A DNA stretch of 64,000 bases from Candidatus Bathyarchaeota archaeon (GTDB lineage: Archaea; Thermoproteota; Bathyarchaeia; 40CM-2-53-6): NCBI GenBank assembly GCA_005888735.1, contig VBBN01000036.1, positions 55,053 through 119,052 of the forward strand, written 5' to 3'. A model generated the notes under the pieces. It ran no database searches. It saw only the letters and a program-made list of their open reading frames with translations, and was not told the DNA's origin. This document shows positions 34,927 to 44,359 of the stretch, piece by piece; position 1 is the first letter of the stretch; each line of letters starts with the position of its first letter. The position numbers and the translations under genes are program-made.

Positions 34927-35465
34927 GCGGATTGACTTCCCCTGAAACAGAAGAGACTAATGTTAACAGACGCATTCGGATCCAAAAAGTTACCCTGAAC
35001 ATTGCGACAGGCAAATCAGGAGAACCCCTAGAGAAGGCGAAGAAGGTCCTAGCTCAGATTACCGATCACAGTCCGGCTACTAAGCGAGCTAGAAAGGCAG
35101 TGAAGGATTTCAACATCAGGAAGGGAGAGCCGATCGCCGCAGTAGTCACCCTCAGACGAGAAGAAGGGGGAACATTTTTGGTGAGGGCGCTTGATGCCGT
35201 CGGAAACAAGGTTCGAGAGTCGTCGTTCGATGATTATGGAAACTTTTCCTTTGGGATTAAGGAGCACATTGAGATTCCAGGCACAAAGTACGTGCCTGAG
35301 CTGGGAATTTTCGGGGCGACGATCCATGTTACGCTCGAGAGACCCGGCTACCGTGTGGCTCGACGTTCGATACGCGCATCGAAGATCGGACGCCACCACT
35401 ACGTTTCGAGAAGGGAGGCCGTCGACTTTATGCAAGACAACTTCAATATCGTGATTGCAAAGTGA
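34923..35465 (+). CDS. rpl5: Ribosomal protein uL5
   Basis: 180 residues; contacts 5S rRNA. IQKVTLNIATGKSGEPLEKA and GIKEHIEIPGTKY are the landmark segments. Overlaps eS4 by four bases (ATGA). Confidence 0.95.
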   Translation: MSGLTSPETEETNVNRRIRIQKVTLNIATGKSGEPLEKAKKVLAQITDHSPATKRARKAVKDFNIRKGEPIAAVVTLRREEGGTFLVRALDAVGNKVRESSFDDYGNFSFGIKEHIEIPGTKYVPELGIFGATIHVTLERPGYRVARRSIRASKIGRHHYVSRREAVDFMQDNFNIVIAK

Positions 35466-35472
35466 CTAGTCC

Positions 35473-35637
35473 ATGGCCAAGCTGAAACCTAGAAAACAGA
35501 GAAAATACGGCAAGGGAGCAAGGCCTTGCAAAAGATGCGGCCAATATGGGCCCATTGTCAGAAAGTACGGCCTCAACTTCTGCCGTCAATGCTTTAGAGA
35601 AGTGGCGCGAGGCTTGGGATTCAAGAAGTACATGTGA
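35473..35637 (+). CDS. rps14: Ribosomal protein uS14, zinc-binding form
   Basis: 54 residues, too short for usual length cut-offs. Zinc ligands Cys19-x2-Cys22 and Cys37-x2-Cys40 (CKRCG, CRQC), the typical archaeal form. ATG at 35473, stop at 35637, overlapping the GTG of uS8 (GTGA). Fills the expected slot between uL5 and uS8. Confidence 0.95.
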   Translation: MAKLKPRKQRKYGKGARPCKRCGQYGPIVRKYGLNFCRQCFREVARGLGFKKYM

Positions 35638-36026
35638 TACCAATGGAGCCACTCTCAAACATGTTCTCGTCACTTCTCAACAATGAGAAGAGGCACAAGC
35701 ACGATTGCATAGTCTACCCGGCATCAAGCTTGATGGGGCAGGTGTTGCGTGTTATGCAAAAATACGGCTATGTCGGAGAATTCGAGTTCGTGGATGATGG
35801 GAGAGGAGGGAAGTTCAAGGTTCAGCTTCTAGGCAGGATAAACGACTGCGGAAGTGTGAGGCCAAGATTCTCATCAACCATCCTCGGTCTGGAAAAATGG
35901 GGAAAGCGCTACCTTCCCTCGCGAGATGTTGGCATTCTGATTCTGACAACTTCAAAAGGGGTTCTAGCTCACAAAGAAGCCTCTGAGAGCTCGGTCGGGG
36001 GACACTTGCTGGGCTATGTCTACTAG
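35634..36026 (+). CDS. rps8: Ribosomal protein uS8
   Basis: 130 residues. Core [22 protein letters not shown] and the end [17 protein letters not shown] are diagnostic. GTG at 35634 overlaps uS14; an ATG three codons later is an alternative. Confidence 0.94.
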   Translation: MIPMEPLSNMFSSLLNNEKRHKHDCIVYPASSLMGQVLRVMQKYGYVGEFEFVDDGRGGKFKVQLLGRINDCGSVRPRFSSTILGLEKWGKRYLPSRDVGILILTTSKGVLAHKEASESSVGGHLLGYVY

Positions 36027-36038
36027 GAGAAAGTCAGC

Positions 36039-36617
36039 ATGACAAGGGTTGAACAACTCGAGCGGGTGGTCGAAATTCCTGAGAAAGTCAAGGTCAGAGT
36101 AGATGGTAGAATGGTCTTCGTCGAAGGACCTCTGGGCAAGCTGGAGGAAGACCTCTCTCACCTCCCAGTTTCCATCAATGTAAAGGAAAACAAGTTGTTC
36201 CTTAGCACCCGCTGGCCTCGAAAGAGAGAAGTGGGAATGCTCGGCACCGCTATGGCTCACATTAGAAACATGATCAGAGGAGTCACCAAAGGCTACAAGT
36301 ACAGCCTCAAGGCGGTCTACGCCCACTTTCCGGTCACCGTGAAGGCTGACGAGAAAGCAGGACAGTTTCGAATAGAGAATTTCACCGGCGAAAAGACTCC
36401 GCGTTTCGCAAGAATAGTTGAGGGGGTCAAGGTCGGGGTGAAGGGCGAAGAGGTCTCTGTTGAAGGGATTGACTTGAACGCTGTCAGCCAGACCGCAGCG
36501 AATATTCAGAACGCGACCAAGATAAGGCAAAAAGACCAGCGAGTGTTTCTAGATGGAATATACGTATTCGAGAAGACCTCTATGCAGCCCCCAGGGAAAC
36601 CGGTGAAAAGTGCTTAG
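36039..36617 (+). CDS. rpl6: Ribosomal protein uL6
   Basis: 192 residues with the two RNA-recognition-like halves (KVKVRVDGRMVFVEGPLG and later HFPVTVKADEK). ATG at 36039. Confidence 0.94.
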   Translation: MTRVEQLERVVEIPEKVKVRVDGRMVFVEGPLGKLEEDLSHLPVSINVKENKLFLSTRWPRKREVGMLGTAMAHIRNMIRGVTKGYKYSLKAVYAHFPVTVKADEKAGQFRIENFTGEKTPRFARIVEGVKVGVKGEEVSVEGIDLNAVSQTAANIQNATKIRQKDQRVFLDGIYVFEKTSMQPPGKPVKSA

Positions 36618-36620
36618 GAC

Positions 36621-37166
36621 TTGAACAGTTCAAAACACCGGTTCAAGAGGCAGGAAAGCTGGCGGTTGAAACGCGTGTCCGAGGCTTGGCGGCGCCCCCG
36701 AGGAGTCACGAGCCGCATGCGAAAGGAGAAGGCAGGCTGGCCCCAGAAGGTGAAGAACGGGTTTGGCTCGGCCGCCGCGACCAGAGGTCTCCACCCCAGT
36801 AAGCTCATAGAGCGAAGGCTTGAACGCCTCTCCGACCTCGAGGGATTAGACCCGAAACATCACATCATCAGGCTGTCAGCCCGGCTTGGGGAGAGAAAGA
36901 GGCTGCTGCTGCTCGAGAGAGTAAGACAGCTCAACTTTCACATCGCTAACCCCGGAAAGGAGGAGGCACAACCTGTTGGAACCGAACAGGAAACAGAAAA
37001 AAGAACACCCTCCCGCCCACATGAAACCAGTCCTAGCAAAACGTTGGAAGCGGTCTCTGCCGAGGAGACCTCAGCCGATTCTTCAGAAAAAAGGTCGCCC
37101 GAAACATTGGAGGAGACGGCGACTGAGCCGGTCGAAGAGGACGAAGGGTCGGAGGATGAGAGTTGA
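36621..37166 (+). CDS. rpl32e: Ribosomal protein eL32 with acidic C-terminal tail
   Basis: 181 residues. Core (WRRPRGVTSRMRKEKAGWPQ, GFGSAAATRGLHPS) ends near 120; the last 55 residues are a Glu/Ser/Thr-rich acidic tail that most archaeal homologues lack or have shorter. TTG start at 36621. Overlaps eL19 by four bases. Confidence 0.92.
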   Translation: MNSSKHRFKRQESWRLKRVSEAWRRPRGVTSRMRKEKAGWPQKVKNGFGSAAATRGLHPSKLIERRLERLSDLEGLDPKHHIIRLSARLGERKRLLLLERVRQLNFHIANPGKEEAQPVGTEQETEKRTPSRPHETSPSKTLEAVSAEETSADSSEKRSPETLEETATEPVEEDEGSEDES

Positions 37167-37591
37167 GCCTCAGGAGCCAGAGGAAGCTCGCGGCGAGCCT
37201 CATGCACTCAGGAACTAGCAGGATCTGGATAGATCCGGATGAGATTGACAAGGTCCAGTCAGCGATTACACGCGAAGAGATTAGCACCCTGATCAGGGAG
37301 GGCGTGATTCAACGGACACCAAAGACTGGCGTGAGCAGAGGCCGGGTTAGAGCTCGTTCGGGACGGAGGCGGCAGGAGGGAAGCCGGAAGGGCAGCCAGA
37401 AGCCGGGAAAAGAACAGTGGGTCTTGAAGATTCGCGCGATTCGGAGACGTCTCAGGCTCCTGCGCGACCGGCGACAGCTAGCGCCTGATAGTTACAGGGT
37501 CTTGCTTGGTATGGCGAAGGGAGGAGCGTTCAGAAGCGGGTCCCATGTCGAAGAGTACGTAAAGGCCCGCCAATTGTTGAGGAAGCGGTAG
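37163..37591 (+). CDS. rpl19e: Ribosomal protein eL19
   Basis: 142 residues. LRSQRKLAASLMHSG opening, RIWIDPDEI, GRVRARSGRRRQEGSRKG, all typical. TTG start overlapping the eL32 end. Ends three bases before uL18. Confidence 0.94.
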   Translation: MSLRSQRKLAASLMHSGTSRIWIDPDEIDKVQSAITREEISTLIREGVIQRTPKTGVSRGRVRARSGRRRQEGSRKGSQKPGKEQWVLKIRAIRRRLRLLRDRRQLAPDSYRVLLGMAKGGAFRSGSHVEEYVKARQLLRKR

Positions 37592-37594
37592 GCC

Positions 37595-38197
37595 ATGGCT
37601 GACGGTCCGAGATACTCTGTTCCCTTCAGACGTAGAAGAGAGGGCAAGACGGACTACAAGCTCCGCAGAGGTCTGATACGCTCAGGGCGGCCCCGAGCGG
37701 TTGTCCGAGTTACCAACCAGTACGTATACGTTCAGGTCGTGGAGGCTGGGGCCACCGGGGATTTCGTTAGAGCTTCAGCATCTTCACGAGAACTGGGCAA
37801 GGCAGGTTGGAAGGGTGGAAGCGGGAACATTCCATCCGCATATTTGACAGGCATCTTGGCGGGACGGCGGGCCTTGGCCAGAGGTGTGAAGGAGGCGATT
37901 CTAGACATTGGATTGCGCCCGTCGACAAAAGGCTCCAAAGTCTACGCCGCGCTCAAGGGCTTGGCGGAGTCAGGGTTGAAAGTTCCATATTCGCCCGAGA
38001 ATATTCCTCTGGATGAAAGAATCGGCGGGAAGCACGTGGCCGAGTACGCGAAGAACCTTCTTGGGGGAGAGGCTGAGTTGTACAAGAAGCGTTTCAGCGG
38101 ATACCTCCGTAAAGGATTGAAGCCTGAGGAGCTGGCGAGCCATTTCGCCCAGGTTAAACAGACGGTTCAGAGTATGCCGGTGGAGGTCGCGGCTTGA
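37595..38197 (+). CDS. rpl18: Ribosomal protein uL18
   Basis: 200 residues; binds 5S rRNA with uL5. YSVPFRRRREGKTDYKLRR opening and the GSKVYAALKG segment identify it. ATG at 37595. Confidence 0.95.
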   Translation: MADGPRYSVPFRRRREGKTDYKLRRGLIRSGRPRAVVRVTNQYVYVQVVEAGATGDFVRASASSRELGKAGWKGGSGNIPSAYLTGILAGRRALARGVKEAILDIGLRPSTKGSKVYAALKGLAESGLKVPYSPENIPLDERIGGKHVAEYAKNLLGGEAELYKKRFSGYLRKGLKPEELASHFAQVKQTVQSMPVEVAA

Positions 38198-38838
38198 GCG
38201 GTATGAGCGACAGATCGCGTGAGGCGGTAGGCTGGGTTCCGAAGACGAAGCTCGGCCGGCTTGTCCAGCAGGGAGAGATCGTGTCGATGGACGAGATTTT
38301 CACACAGGGAATGCGGATCAAAGAGCCTGAGATTGTTGACACGTTGCTGCCGGGTATTTCCCAGGAGGTTCTTGGGATCGGTTTTGTGCAGAAGCAGACT
38401 GATGCGGGTGAGCGGTCGAGGTTCCGGGCGATCGTGGCCGTGGGCAATTCGGATGGTTATATTGGGATTGGCGAGGGGAAGGCGCGGCAAGTACGGACGG
38501 CGATTGACAAGGGGACTATTCAGGCAAAGTTGAATGTTGTTCCGGTTCGGAGGGGTTGTGGGAGCTGGGAGTGTCGATGTGGTAAGCCTCACACTCTGCC
38601 GTTCATGGTGACTGGCAAGTGTGGGAGTGTCAGGATGGAAGTGTTGCCGGGTCCAAGGGGTTTGGGCTTGGTGGCGGGTGAGATTCCGAAGCAGGTGTTG
38701 CGCTTGGCGGGTGTGAAGGATTGCTGGACGCGGACGTTCGGCTCCACTTCGACTTTGACTTCGTCGGCGTTGGCCGCGTTTGACGCGCTTGTGCAGACGT
38801 ATGGTGTTGTGACGCAGGAAGACTGGGTCGTGTCGTAG
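38194..38838 (+). CDS. rps5: Ribosomal protein uS5
   Basis: 214 residues. Double-stranded RNA-binding-like domain (RFRAIVAVGNSDGYIGIGEG) then the S5 C-terminal fold (LRLAGVKDCWTRTFG). TTG start overlapping the uL18 stop. Confidence 0.95.
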   Translation: MSGMSDRSREAVGWVPKTKLGRLVQQGEIVSMDEIFTQGMRIKEPEIVDTLLPGISQEVLGIGFVQKQTDAGERSRFRAIVAVGNSDGYIGIGEGKARQVRTAIDKGTIQAKLNVVPVRRGCGSWECRCGKPHTLPFMVTGKCGSVRMEVLPGPRGLGLVAGEIPKQVLRLAGVKDCWTRTFGSTSTLTSSALAAFDALVQTYGVVTQEDWVVS

Positions 38839-38841
38839 GCT

Positions 38842-39339
38842 ATGGCTGAGAAAGCGAAGGCGCACTGTGTCCTGGCGGTTCGGCTGCGGGGAACTGTGGG
38901 CGACGCTCCGGATGTGGAGAAGACTATGGAGTCCTTAATGCTGCAGCACGTGTTTCGAGCACGTTTGTTGAAGAGTGACGCGTCGACAGCTGGAATGCTG
39001 CGAAGCGTAAAGGCCCTGCTGGCCTGGGGCGAGCCAAGCCCCGCTGTTGTGGAGCATTTGTTGGAGAAAAGAGCGGAACGAGATGGTGGGCCGCGTGGCT
39101 TGGACGATGCGTTTGTCAAGTCACGGTTTGGCAAAGAGTCCGTTGCGGATCTTGCCAAGTCTGTTGTTGCCGGCGAGGTTGCCCTGTCGGATTTGTGGCG
39201 CGCAGGCTTGAAGCCAAGGTTCCGCTTGCACCCTCCCAGGGGCGGGTTCCGCCGGAGTACGCGGCGCGCGTTTACTGATGGTGGAGAGCTAGGCTATCGC
39301 GGGGACGCGATTAACAGTCTCGCCTTGCGTATGATCTAG
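38842..39339 (+). CDS. rpl30: Ribosomal protein uL30, last gene of the operon
   Basis: 165 residues, archaeal long form with the C-terminal extension (LHPPRGGFRRSTRR). In most archaea uL15 and SecY follow; here neither is present and hsp20 comes next after a promoter-like spacer. ATG at 38842. Confidence 0.93.
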   Translation: MAEKAKAHCVLAVRLRGTVGDAPDVEKTMESLMLQHVFRARLLKSDASTAGMLRSVKALLAWGEPSPAVVEHLLEKRAERDGGPRGLDDAFVKSRFGKESVADLAKSVVAGEVALSDLWRAGLKPRFRLHPPRGGFRRSTRRAFTDGGELGYRGDAINSLALRMI

Positions 39340-39356
39340 AAAGAGTAGGGAATCTC

Positions 39357-39391
39357 AAAATACTACTTTTGTCGCGGCGTAGCTAGCTACG
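39357..39391 (+). promoter_or_regulatory. hsp20 promoter with a 14-base palindrome at the expected start
   Basis: AAAATACT (39357-39364) is a TATA-like box 25 bases before the perfect palindrome CGTAGCTAGCTACG (39378-39391), which therefore covers the predicted transcription start of hsp20 (ATG 39402). A repressor bound there would block initiation. Palindromes overlapping the start are known for archaeal heat-shock promoters, but this sequence is not one I recognise. Confidence 0.45.
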
Positions 39392-39401
39392 GTCCTGTCT
39401 T

Positions 39402-39935
39402 ATGGCACCTTCGCGCGCTCCTCGACGTAAGCCTTCCCGGTCCGGCTGGTGGTTTGACGTTTTTGAAGAGATGAACCGGATGGACCGGATGATGGAGGAC
39501 ATGATGCGGCGTGCTATGGAGATGCCTCGTGGAAGGGAGGAGGCTCCCAACCCGTATGTCTACGGGTTCTCCATGTCCCTCGGCCCAGATGGGAAGCCGG
39601 TTATTCGAGAGTTCGGCAATGTTGAGCCTAGTGCGAAGGGTCCATTGGTCAAGGAGGAGCGGGAACCGCTTGTTGATGTACTAGAGTCTGATGGCGAGGT
39701 TGTCGTCGTGACGGAGCTGCCTGGAGTGGAGAAGAACGAGATTAAACTGGAGTCTACGGATCGCGGGTTGAAGATTGATGTTGGCTCTGGGAAACGGCGG
39801 TTTTTCAAGGAACTGGAGCTGCCACACCTAGTGGACCCGCGCACGGGACGTGCGAGCTACAAGAACGGGGTCTTGGAAGTCCGTTTTAGCAAGTCGTCGG
39901 TGAAGAAGCCAACACGGACGATCAAGGTAGAATAA
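39402..39935 (+). CDS. hsp20: Small heat-shock protein Hsp20
   Basis: 177 residues. ATP-independent holdase. A Met/Arg-rich N-terminal arm (MDRMMEDMMRRAMEMP) precedes the alpha-crystallin domain (about 80-177) with VVTELPGVEKNEI and YKNGVLEVRFSK. ATG at 39402. Directly followed by non-coding element B, 3 bases after the stop. Confidence 0.93.
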   Translation: MAPSRAPRRKPSRSGWWFDVFEEMNRMDRMMEDMMRRAMEMPRGREEAPNPYVYGFSMSLGPDGKPVIREFGNVEPSAKGPLVKEEREPLVDVLESDGEVVVVTELPGVEKNEIKLESTDRGLKIDVGSGKRRFFKELELPHLVDPRTGRASYKNGVLEVRFSKSSVKKPTRTIKVE

Positions 39936-39937
39936 GT

Positions 39938-40540
39938 GCCGGGAGCCCGTTCAAAGAGTTCGTTCGGAATCAGCCCTGGTCTTCTTCGGGCTGACGGGCG
40001 GGAGACAAGGACCCCCGGGCCGTAGAAAAGAATGTTTAGTTTTTTCGACGGTTTTCTCTCTAGCCCATCCCTGGAGAGGAGTTTCGCGTCTCAAACGGCC
40101 GCGTCCTTACCCGGTCGTTTTTCGACGGGTCGTTTCCTGTCTGGCGGTGAGAATGGGCGATTTCCGGCTGACAGGGCATAGGATGGGCGAGTCTTTGATT
40201 TTGAGATGATGGAATCGTTAGCTTTTTTCTTCAGGCCGTCAAGGCGATCGTTAATGGGTGGACAGATTGCGATTCAGGGCTTGTTCTGGGCGATTTCTAG
40301 CGTGGAAGACGTGTTGGAATCTCGGTTTTTCCGGTCTTGTCTCTCAAGGAGGCATAAGATTACAAATTTTTTCTAGAGAGGGTCCGCTGTCTGGGCATGA
40401 TTCCGGGCCCATTCCATGACGATTAGCCGATTATGGGCTTGTCTAGGATTTTGCGACCCCTACATATTCCCCATGGGTTAGGTGCGAAATAGGCAGGGCC
40501 GCAAATCGTGGGCTTGGATTGCCAAATGGAGCCTGTTTCA
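39938..40540 (+). ncRNA. Duplicated non-coding element, copy B
   Basis: Head 39938-40044 and tail 40334-40540 match copy A at 28681-29036 on the other strand. Tail identity by eye is around four in five. The segment GGGCTTGGATTG and the hairpin loop GCTGTCT are unchanged. Between head and tail lie about 290 bases found only here, apart from a short stretch (TTTCCTGTCT) that also resembles A. The 640 bases between hsp20 and the next gene hold no credible reading frame on either strand. Same orientation as hsp20, so readthrough from it is possible. Confidence 0.5.
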
Positions 40541-40574
40541 AGCGATTTACAGTGCGAGTCGGGGTTCGTAGGCT

Positions 40575-40832
40575 TTGGTCGATCCCACCTCCAGGGGAAA
40601 CGGTGAAAACCTACATGTGGACCAAGAGGGGGGTGTGGATCCTAGAAGACCGTTCGACCCGTTAAGACCTGCGCCGATGGAGCCTCCGACCGGACCCTTC
40701 AGGCCACCGGGCCAATACCTCCAGCCCAGAAACGACGAGCTAGCTAGGATGCTGAAAGAGATACTGGACCGGCTCACGGCCATGGAAAACCGTCTCAAGG
40801 CGATCGAGGAAGCCTTGAAAACCCGACGATAG
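40575..40832 (+). CDS. Small Pro-rich protein with C-terminal coiled coil
   Basis: 85 residues. First 50 are Pro/Arg/Gly-rich; the last 33 form a heptad-like helix (LARMLKEILDRLTAMENRL). No family recognised. TTG start at 40575; it directly follows element B. The clean heptads support a real gene. Confidence 0.5.
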   Translation: MVDPTSRGNGENLHVDQEGGVDPRRPFDPLRPAPMEPPTGPFRPPGQYLQPRNDELARMLKEILDRLTAMENRLKAIEEALKTRR

Positions 40833-40971
40833 AAGGTAGAGGAGACCTACTAACTAGTCGAGATGGCAAAGGGCCAAGGTAGCCTCTGGAAACCTTCAGA
40901 TTGCCCAGTTATTTGGCTGTCAAATAGAATAATCTTAGTTGGAGGACCGTTCAGCCTTCATCTGAAAGTAC

Positions 40972-42575
40972 ATGCGTTTTCTGCCTGTGTTAGGGTCTCT
41001 AGCCTTAGCAGTCCTGTCTCCACTAGTTGCAACGGGTGGGGTCTTCATTTCGGCCGGCACGGGCTGCAACACCAGTTCTTACTGACGATTTCAATACGAA
41101 TTCGTTAAACTCTACATTGTGACAGTCGAGGGTAACAGGGACTGAGCCATGGGTAGTTGCGGCCAATCAGAGGATACAGGTTTCCCTTCCGAGTAATTCA
41201 CTGGACGACCCGAGCCTACAGTACTTCACCGCTAGGTTGGTCACCGCCTGCCCAGTCGGTGGCGACTTCGATGCGCAGGTGGACTTCAACTTGGTACTAT
41301 GGCCTACATCTAGCGGCGTGAGGGTTGGGCTGGTAATTCAGGACCCTGCGGGCGGGGCGGTGGAGCGAGTTGGGTTTGTTCCGAATGACTTTCCGACCTT
41401 CCCCAGAGAAACGTACTTGACCGACTTTGGTGATGGAGTCCAGGGAGCGGTCTTGACGATTAGCTTTACAGGAACCCTACGCATGGTCCGAACCGGCGGT
41501 GTACTAGCGGGGTACGATATCAGCGGTAGCAATTGGGTGCTTATCCATTCCGGACCCGCGACTACCGCAGACGACGTACATCTTGGTTTCGGTGCATGGG
41601 GTCACAATAATGTCTTCGGGAACCAAAACGTAACTGTTGCGTTTGACAACTTCGTTTTGAATAGCGGGCGGCTCGACTGCCCGACGCTAACTCTGACCCC
41701 TAACAACGGCGAGTTGGGCACTCAAGTCCAGGTTCAGGGGCTCTGGATCCCCAACCTCCCGCTACGGACCTATTCAAGTTTTGATCTCATTCGATAGCCA
41801 GTTCCTCGGCATAGCAACGAACGAGAACGGAACGTTCACCTTCGTGTTCACGTTCCACACGCAGACTCGACTAAGCCGCACTTTGTTCATACGGTCGAGC
41901 CTTATCGCGTCAACCTCGACATTCAGGCTGCTTTCACGGTTCGTGCAGAGCCGGTTTCGAACAATCTTGGCATTGTCTTGGAAACAGGGTCAATCTACTT
42001 CCCAGGGGACGCCGTTACAATCTACGTCTTGACGTCCCAGAACGGAGAAACGTTTGGCCCGTCCGGGGTGCAGCTTCAAGTCTCGATTACTCGGCCTGAT
42101 GGAACAAGTTCGGCCCTGAATCCACTGTCGATTGGAACAGGCCTCTACACCGCTTCCTTCACGATTCCGAAGACAAAGTCAACAGGAACGTATGCTATTA
42201 CCGCAACTGTTAGCTCGACCGGGGGCAATGCAGGCATCTTCCCTGAGCACGTCTGAGGTCAAGTCAGCCTGGATATCTCCTGGTGGTCCGACAATACTTT
42301 CCGCACTCAACCTTCCCGATTCGATCCCAGCCGTCGCAATCCTCGGAATGACTATCGCAGGAGTTGCAGTATTGGGCTTAGCCTTCCTGACAAGAAGAGT
42401 AGGCAAGTCGGAAGACAACACTTCCGATGAGACGAGTACAAAGGGACGGCGCAAGAAACCCAGTCGTTGCTGTTGGCATCCTAACCCCGCCGCGTTAAGA
42501 CCTGCATGGTCTGCAATCCTCTTGGGGACTCCACGTGACAAGACTGTGATCTTCAGCAGTAACGCACTATTGTAA
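40972..42575 (+). pseudogene. Decayed paralogue of the large surface protein
   Basis: A signal peptide begins at ATG 40972 (FLPVLGSLALAVLSP) and stops at once; the rest is split over several frames, with an in-frame TGA in the N-terminal part. Fragments in order: LYIQ-like LamG domain (41237-41797), then SFDSQFLGIATNENGTFTF (near 41790), IYFPGDAVTIYVLTSQNG (41978-42256) and ISPGGPTILSALNLPDSIPA with an anchor helix (up to about 42420). Each matches the same-order C-terminal segments of the 960-residue protein at 54512-57394. At least four disruptions, so decay rather than a single read error. Confidence 0.8.
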
Positions 42576-42687
42576 CTGATCACAGATTGTCTGGAAGCGC
42601 TACTAGCCAGTAGTGTGGCTCTGTCGAAGGCATATCCTTAACCGTCCTTCAGGCAGCGACCCTTCGCCCCGAGGGACGGAGTTAGTG

Positions 42688-43797
42688 CAGGTCCTCATCG
42701 TTCATCCGAGAATGAGTATCATGGGCGGCGGCGAACGTGTCGCTATTCACTCGATCCTTGCCGCCCGGAATCTCGGGTATGATGTGTCACTTCTGACAGA
42801 GCACTTCGACACTAGGAGATTCGAGGAATTTTTTGGATGTTATAGCCTCTTCAACAAAGCGAAGCTAGTTACTTTCCCCAGGTTCAATACGTTAGTCAGG
42901 GGTAGCCTTCTCCTCTACCAGCGCTTACTCTACTATCAAATGCAGCTCCGAAAGGCTCTTTCTGGGCCACAGCAATTTCAGCTAGTTCTTGGGACACAGG
43001 ACGTGGGATACACGCCGATGACAAGGGTCCCTGTTGTACAGTATTGCTACTTTCCTGAATACTTTCGCCACTTGCAATCGAGCCCAGCCTCACCACTCTG
43101 GAAACTCTACTACCGACCAGCTCAGACTTTCTATCGAAATCGTGTTCACTACATTGACAGGTTTCTCAGCGTTTCCAATTATACGAGAGAGTTCGTGAAG
43201 GGAATCTGGGGCCGAGACTCTACAACTGTATACCCGCCTTGTCCCGTCAAACTCTACACATTTTCGAACGCTGTAAGAGAGAATCTCGTGATTACAATTG
43301 GGCGAATTGTGGAAGAGAAGCGCATGCACATCATGTTGGAGATAGCCAGAAAGCTTCCGGATGTGAAGTTTGCAATAATCGGAAGCGTCGCCAGTCAGGA
43401 GGACAATTACTACAAAGCGTTGAGAGAAAACGCTCCCGACAACCTCTCGTTTGTTCTTTCACCTTTGAGGAAAGTCAGAGAGATTCTTGGACGGGCCAAG
43501 GTGTACGTCCACTGTGCACAGGGCGAACACTTCGGCATAACAATAGTTGAGGCCATGGCCGCGGGGTGTGTCCCTGTCGTTCACGACAGCGGGGGGCCGA
43601 GAGAGATTGTAACCCAAGGAGCAGGGTACCGATGGCAAGACGTGGGCGAGGCCACCGAGCAAATCTCTCGACTTATGTACGACGAGAGAAAGAGGAGCGA
43701 GATGTCAGCGGCTTCAACTGCCAGAGCCGCAATCTTTGGTGAGGAAGCCTTTGAGTCCTCTATGGAGCAGGTCTTGAAGGAATACGACGGTATTTGA
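42688..43797 (+). CDS. Glycosyltransferase family 4
   Basis: About 369 residues from a GTG at 42688 (QVLIVHPRMSIMGGGERVA), which I prefer to the longer frame starting 25 codons earlier. GT-B fold: glycine-rich acceptor-side loop GGGERVA, and the donor-side motif YVHCAQGEHFGITIVEAMAAGC with the catalytic E-x7-E region. Similar to mannosyltransferases that build N-glycan or surface lipid-linked sugars. First intact gene of the surface island. Confidence 0.88.
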   Translation, partial: QVLIVHPRMSIMGGGERVAIHSILAARNLGYDVSLLTEHFDTRRFEEFFGCYSLFNKAKLVTFPRFNTLVRGSLLLYQRLLYYQMQLRKALSGPQQFQLVLGTQDVGYTPMTRVPVVQYCYFPEYFRHLQSSPASPLWKLYYRPAQTFYRNRVHYIDRFLSVSNYTREFVKGIWGRDSTTVYPPCPVKLYTFSNAVRENLVITIGRIVEEKRMHIMLEIARKLPDVKFAIIGSVASQEDNYYKALRENAPDNLSFVLSPLRKVREILGRAKVYVHCAQGEHFGITIVEAMAAGCVPVVHDSGGPREIVTQGAGYRWQDVGEATEQISRLMYDERKRSEMSAASTARAAIFGEEAFESSMEQVLKEYDGI

Positions 43798-43843
43798 CTA
43801 GCTCAAGAGTGGCAGTGAGACATTGAGGGTTCTAGAACGTGGC

Positions 43844-44191
43844 CTAATCCTTGGAACTGAGCCTCTCATACTCAAGCTGAGACTTCGCCGCCATGACGAA
43901 ATCGTTCATACTCAGTCCTTTGATTGCATGAGTCGAGAATGATAGTTTGACTCGACGCCACTTGACAACGATATCCGGGTGATGGTCCTGCTTCTCAGCA
44001 GTCTCCCCTATAGCAAACGCGAAGTCTAGGCCGGCCCGGTATGACTTGAATCGGAATTCTTTCTCGATCGAGCTCTTGACCAGAGCCCATCCGGGCAAGT
44101 CCCTTAGAAACCCTGTTGCCTCCTTCTCGCTCATAGGAGACGTGTCCTTACAGGGCTGGCAATCCTTGATTGCCATTTCTTGAAGGGTCAT
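43844..44191 (-). CDS. phhB: Pterin-4a-carbinolamine dehydratase
   Basis: 115 residues. Catalytic His70-His71-Pro72 in EKQDHHPDI and the later STHAIKGLS histidine match the family, which dehydrates 4a-hydroxytetrahydropterin. In archaea without aromatic hydroxylases it may serve a molybdopterin-related step. Isolated from pterin genes here, on the opposite strand to its neighbours. Confidence 0.9.
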   Translation of the reverse strand: MTLQEMAIKDCQPCKDTSPMSEKEATGFLRDLPGWALVKSSIEKEFRFKSYRAGLDFAFAIGETAEKQDHHPDIVVKWRRVKLSFSTHAIKGLSMNDFVMAAKSQLEYERLSSKD

Positions 44192-44359
44192 CTTTGGAAT
44201 TTCTCCTGCGAGGTGTATTCGCGCCCCTATTTAGAAGCACAATTGGAACCTGGTCAAGATTCCCAAAAAAGGATCCTATCAGTACCTTCGCGCACCCCCC
44301 CAAAAAATAGAAGAAAGATTAGCCGAATCGTCAGGTTGCGAATCGGTCTTGGACAGAAC

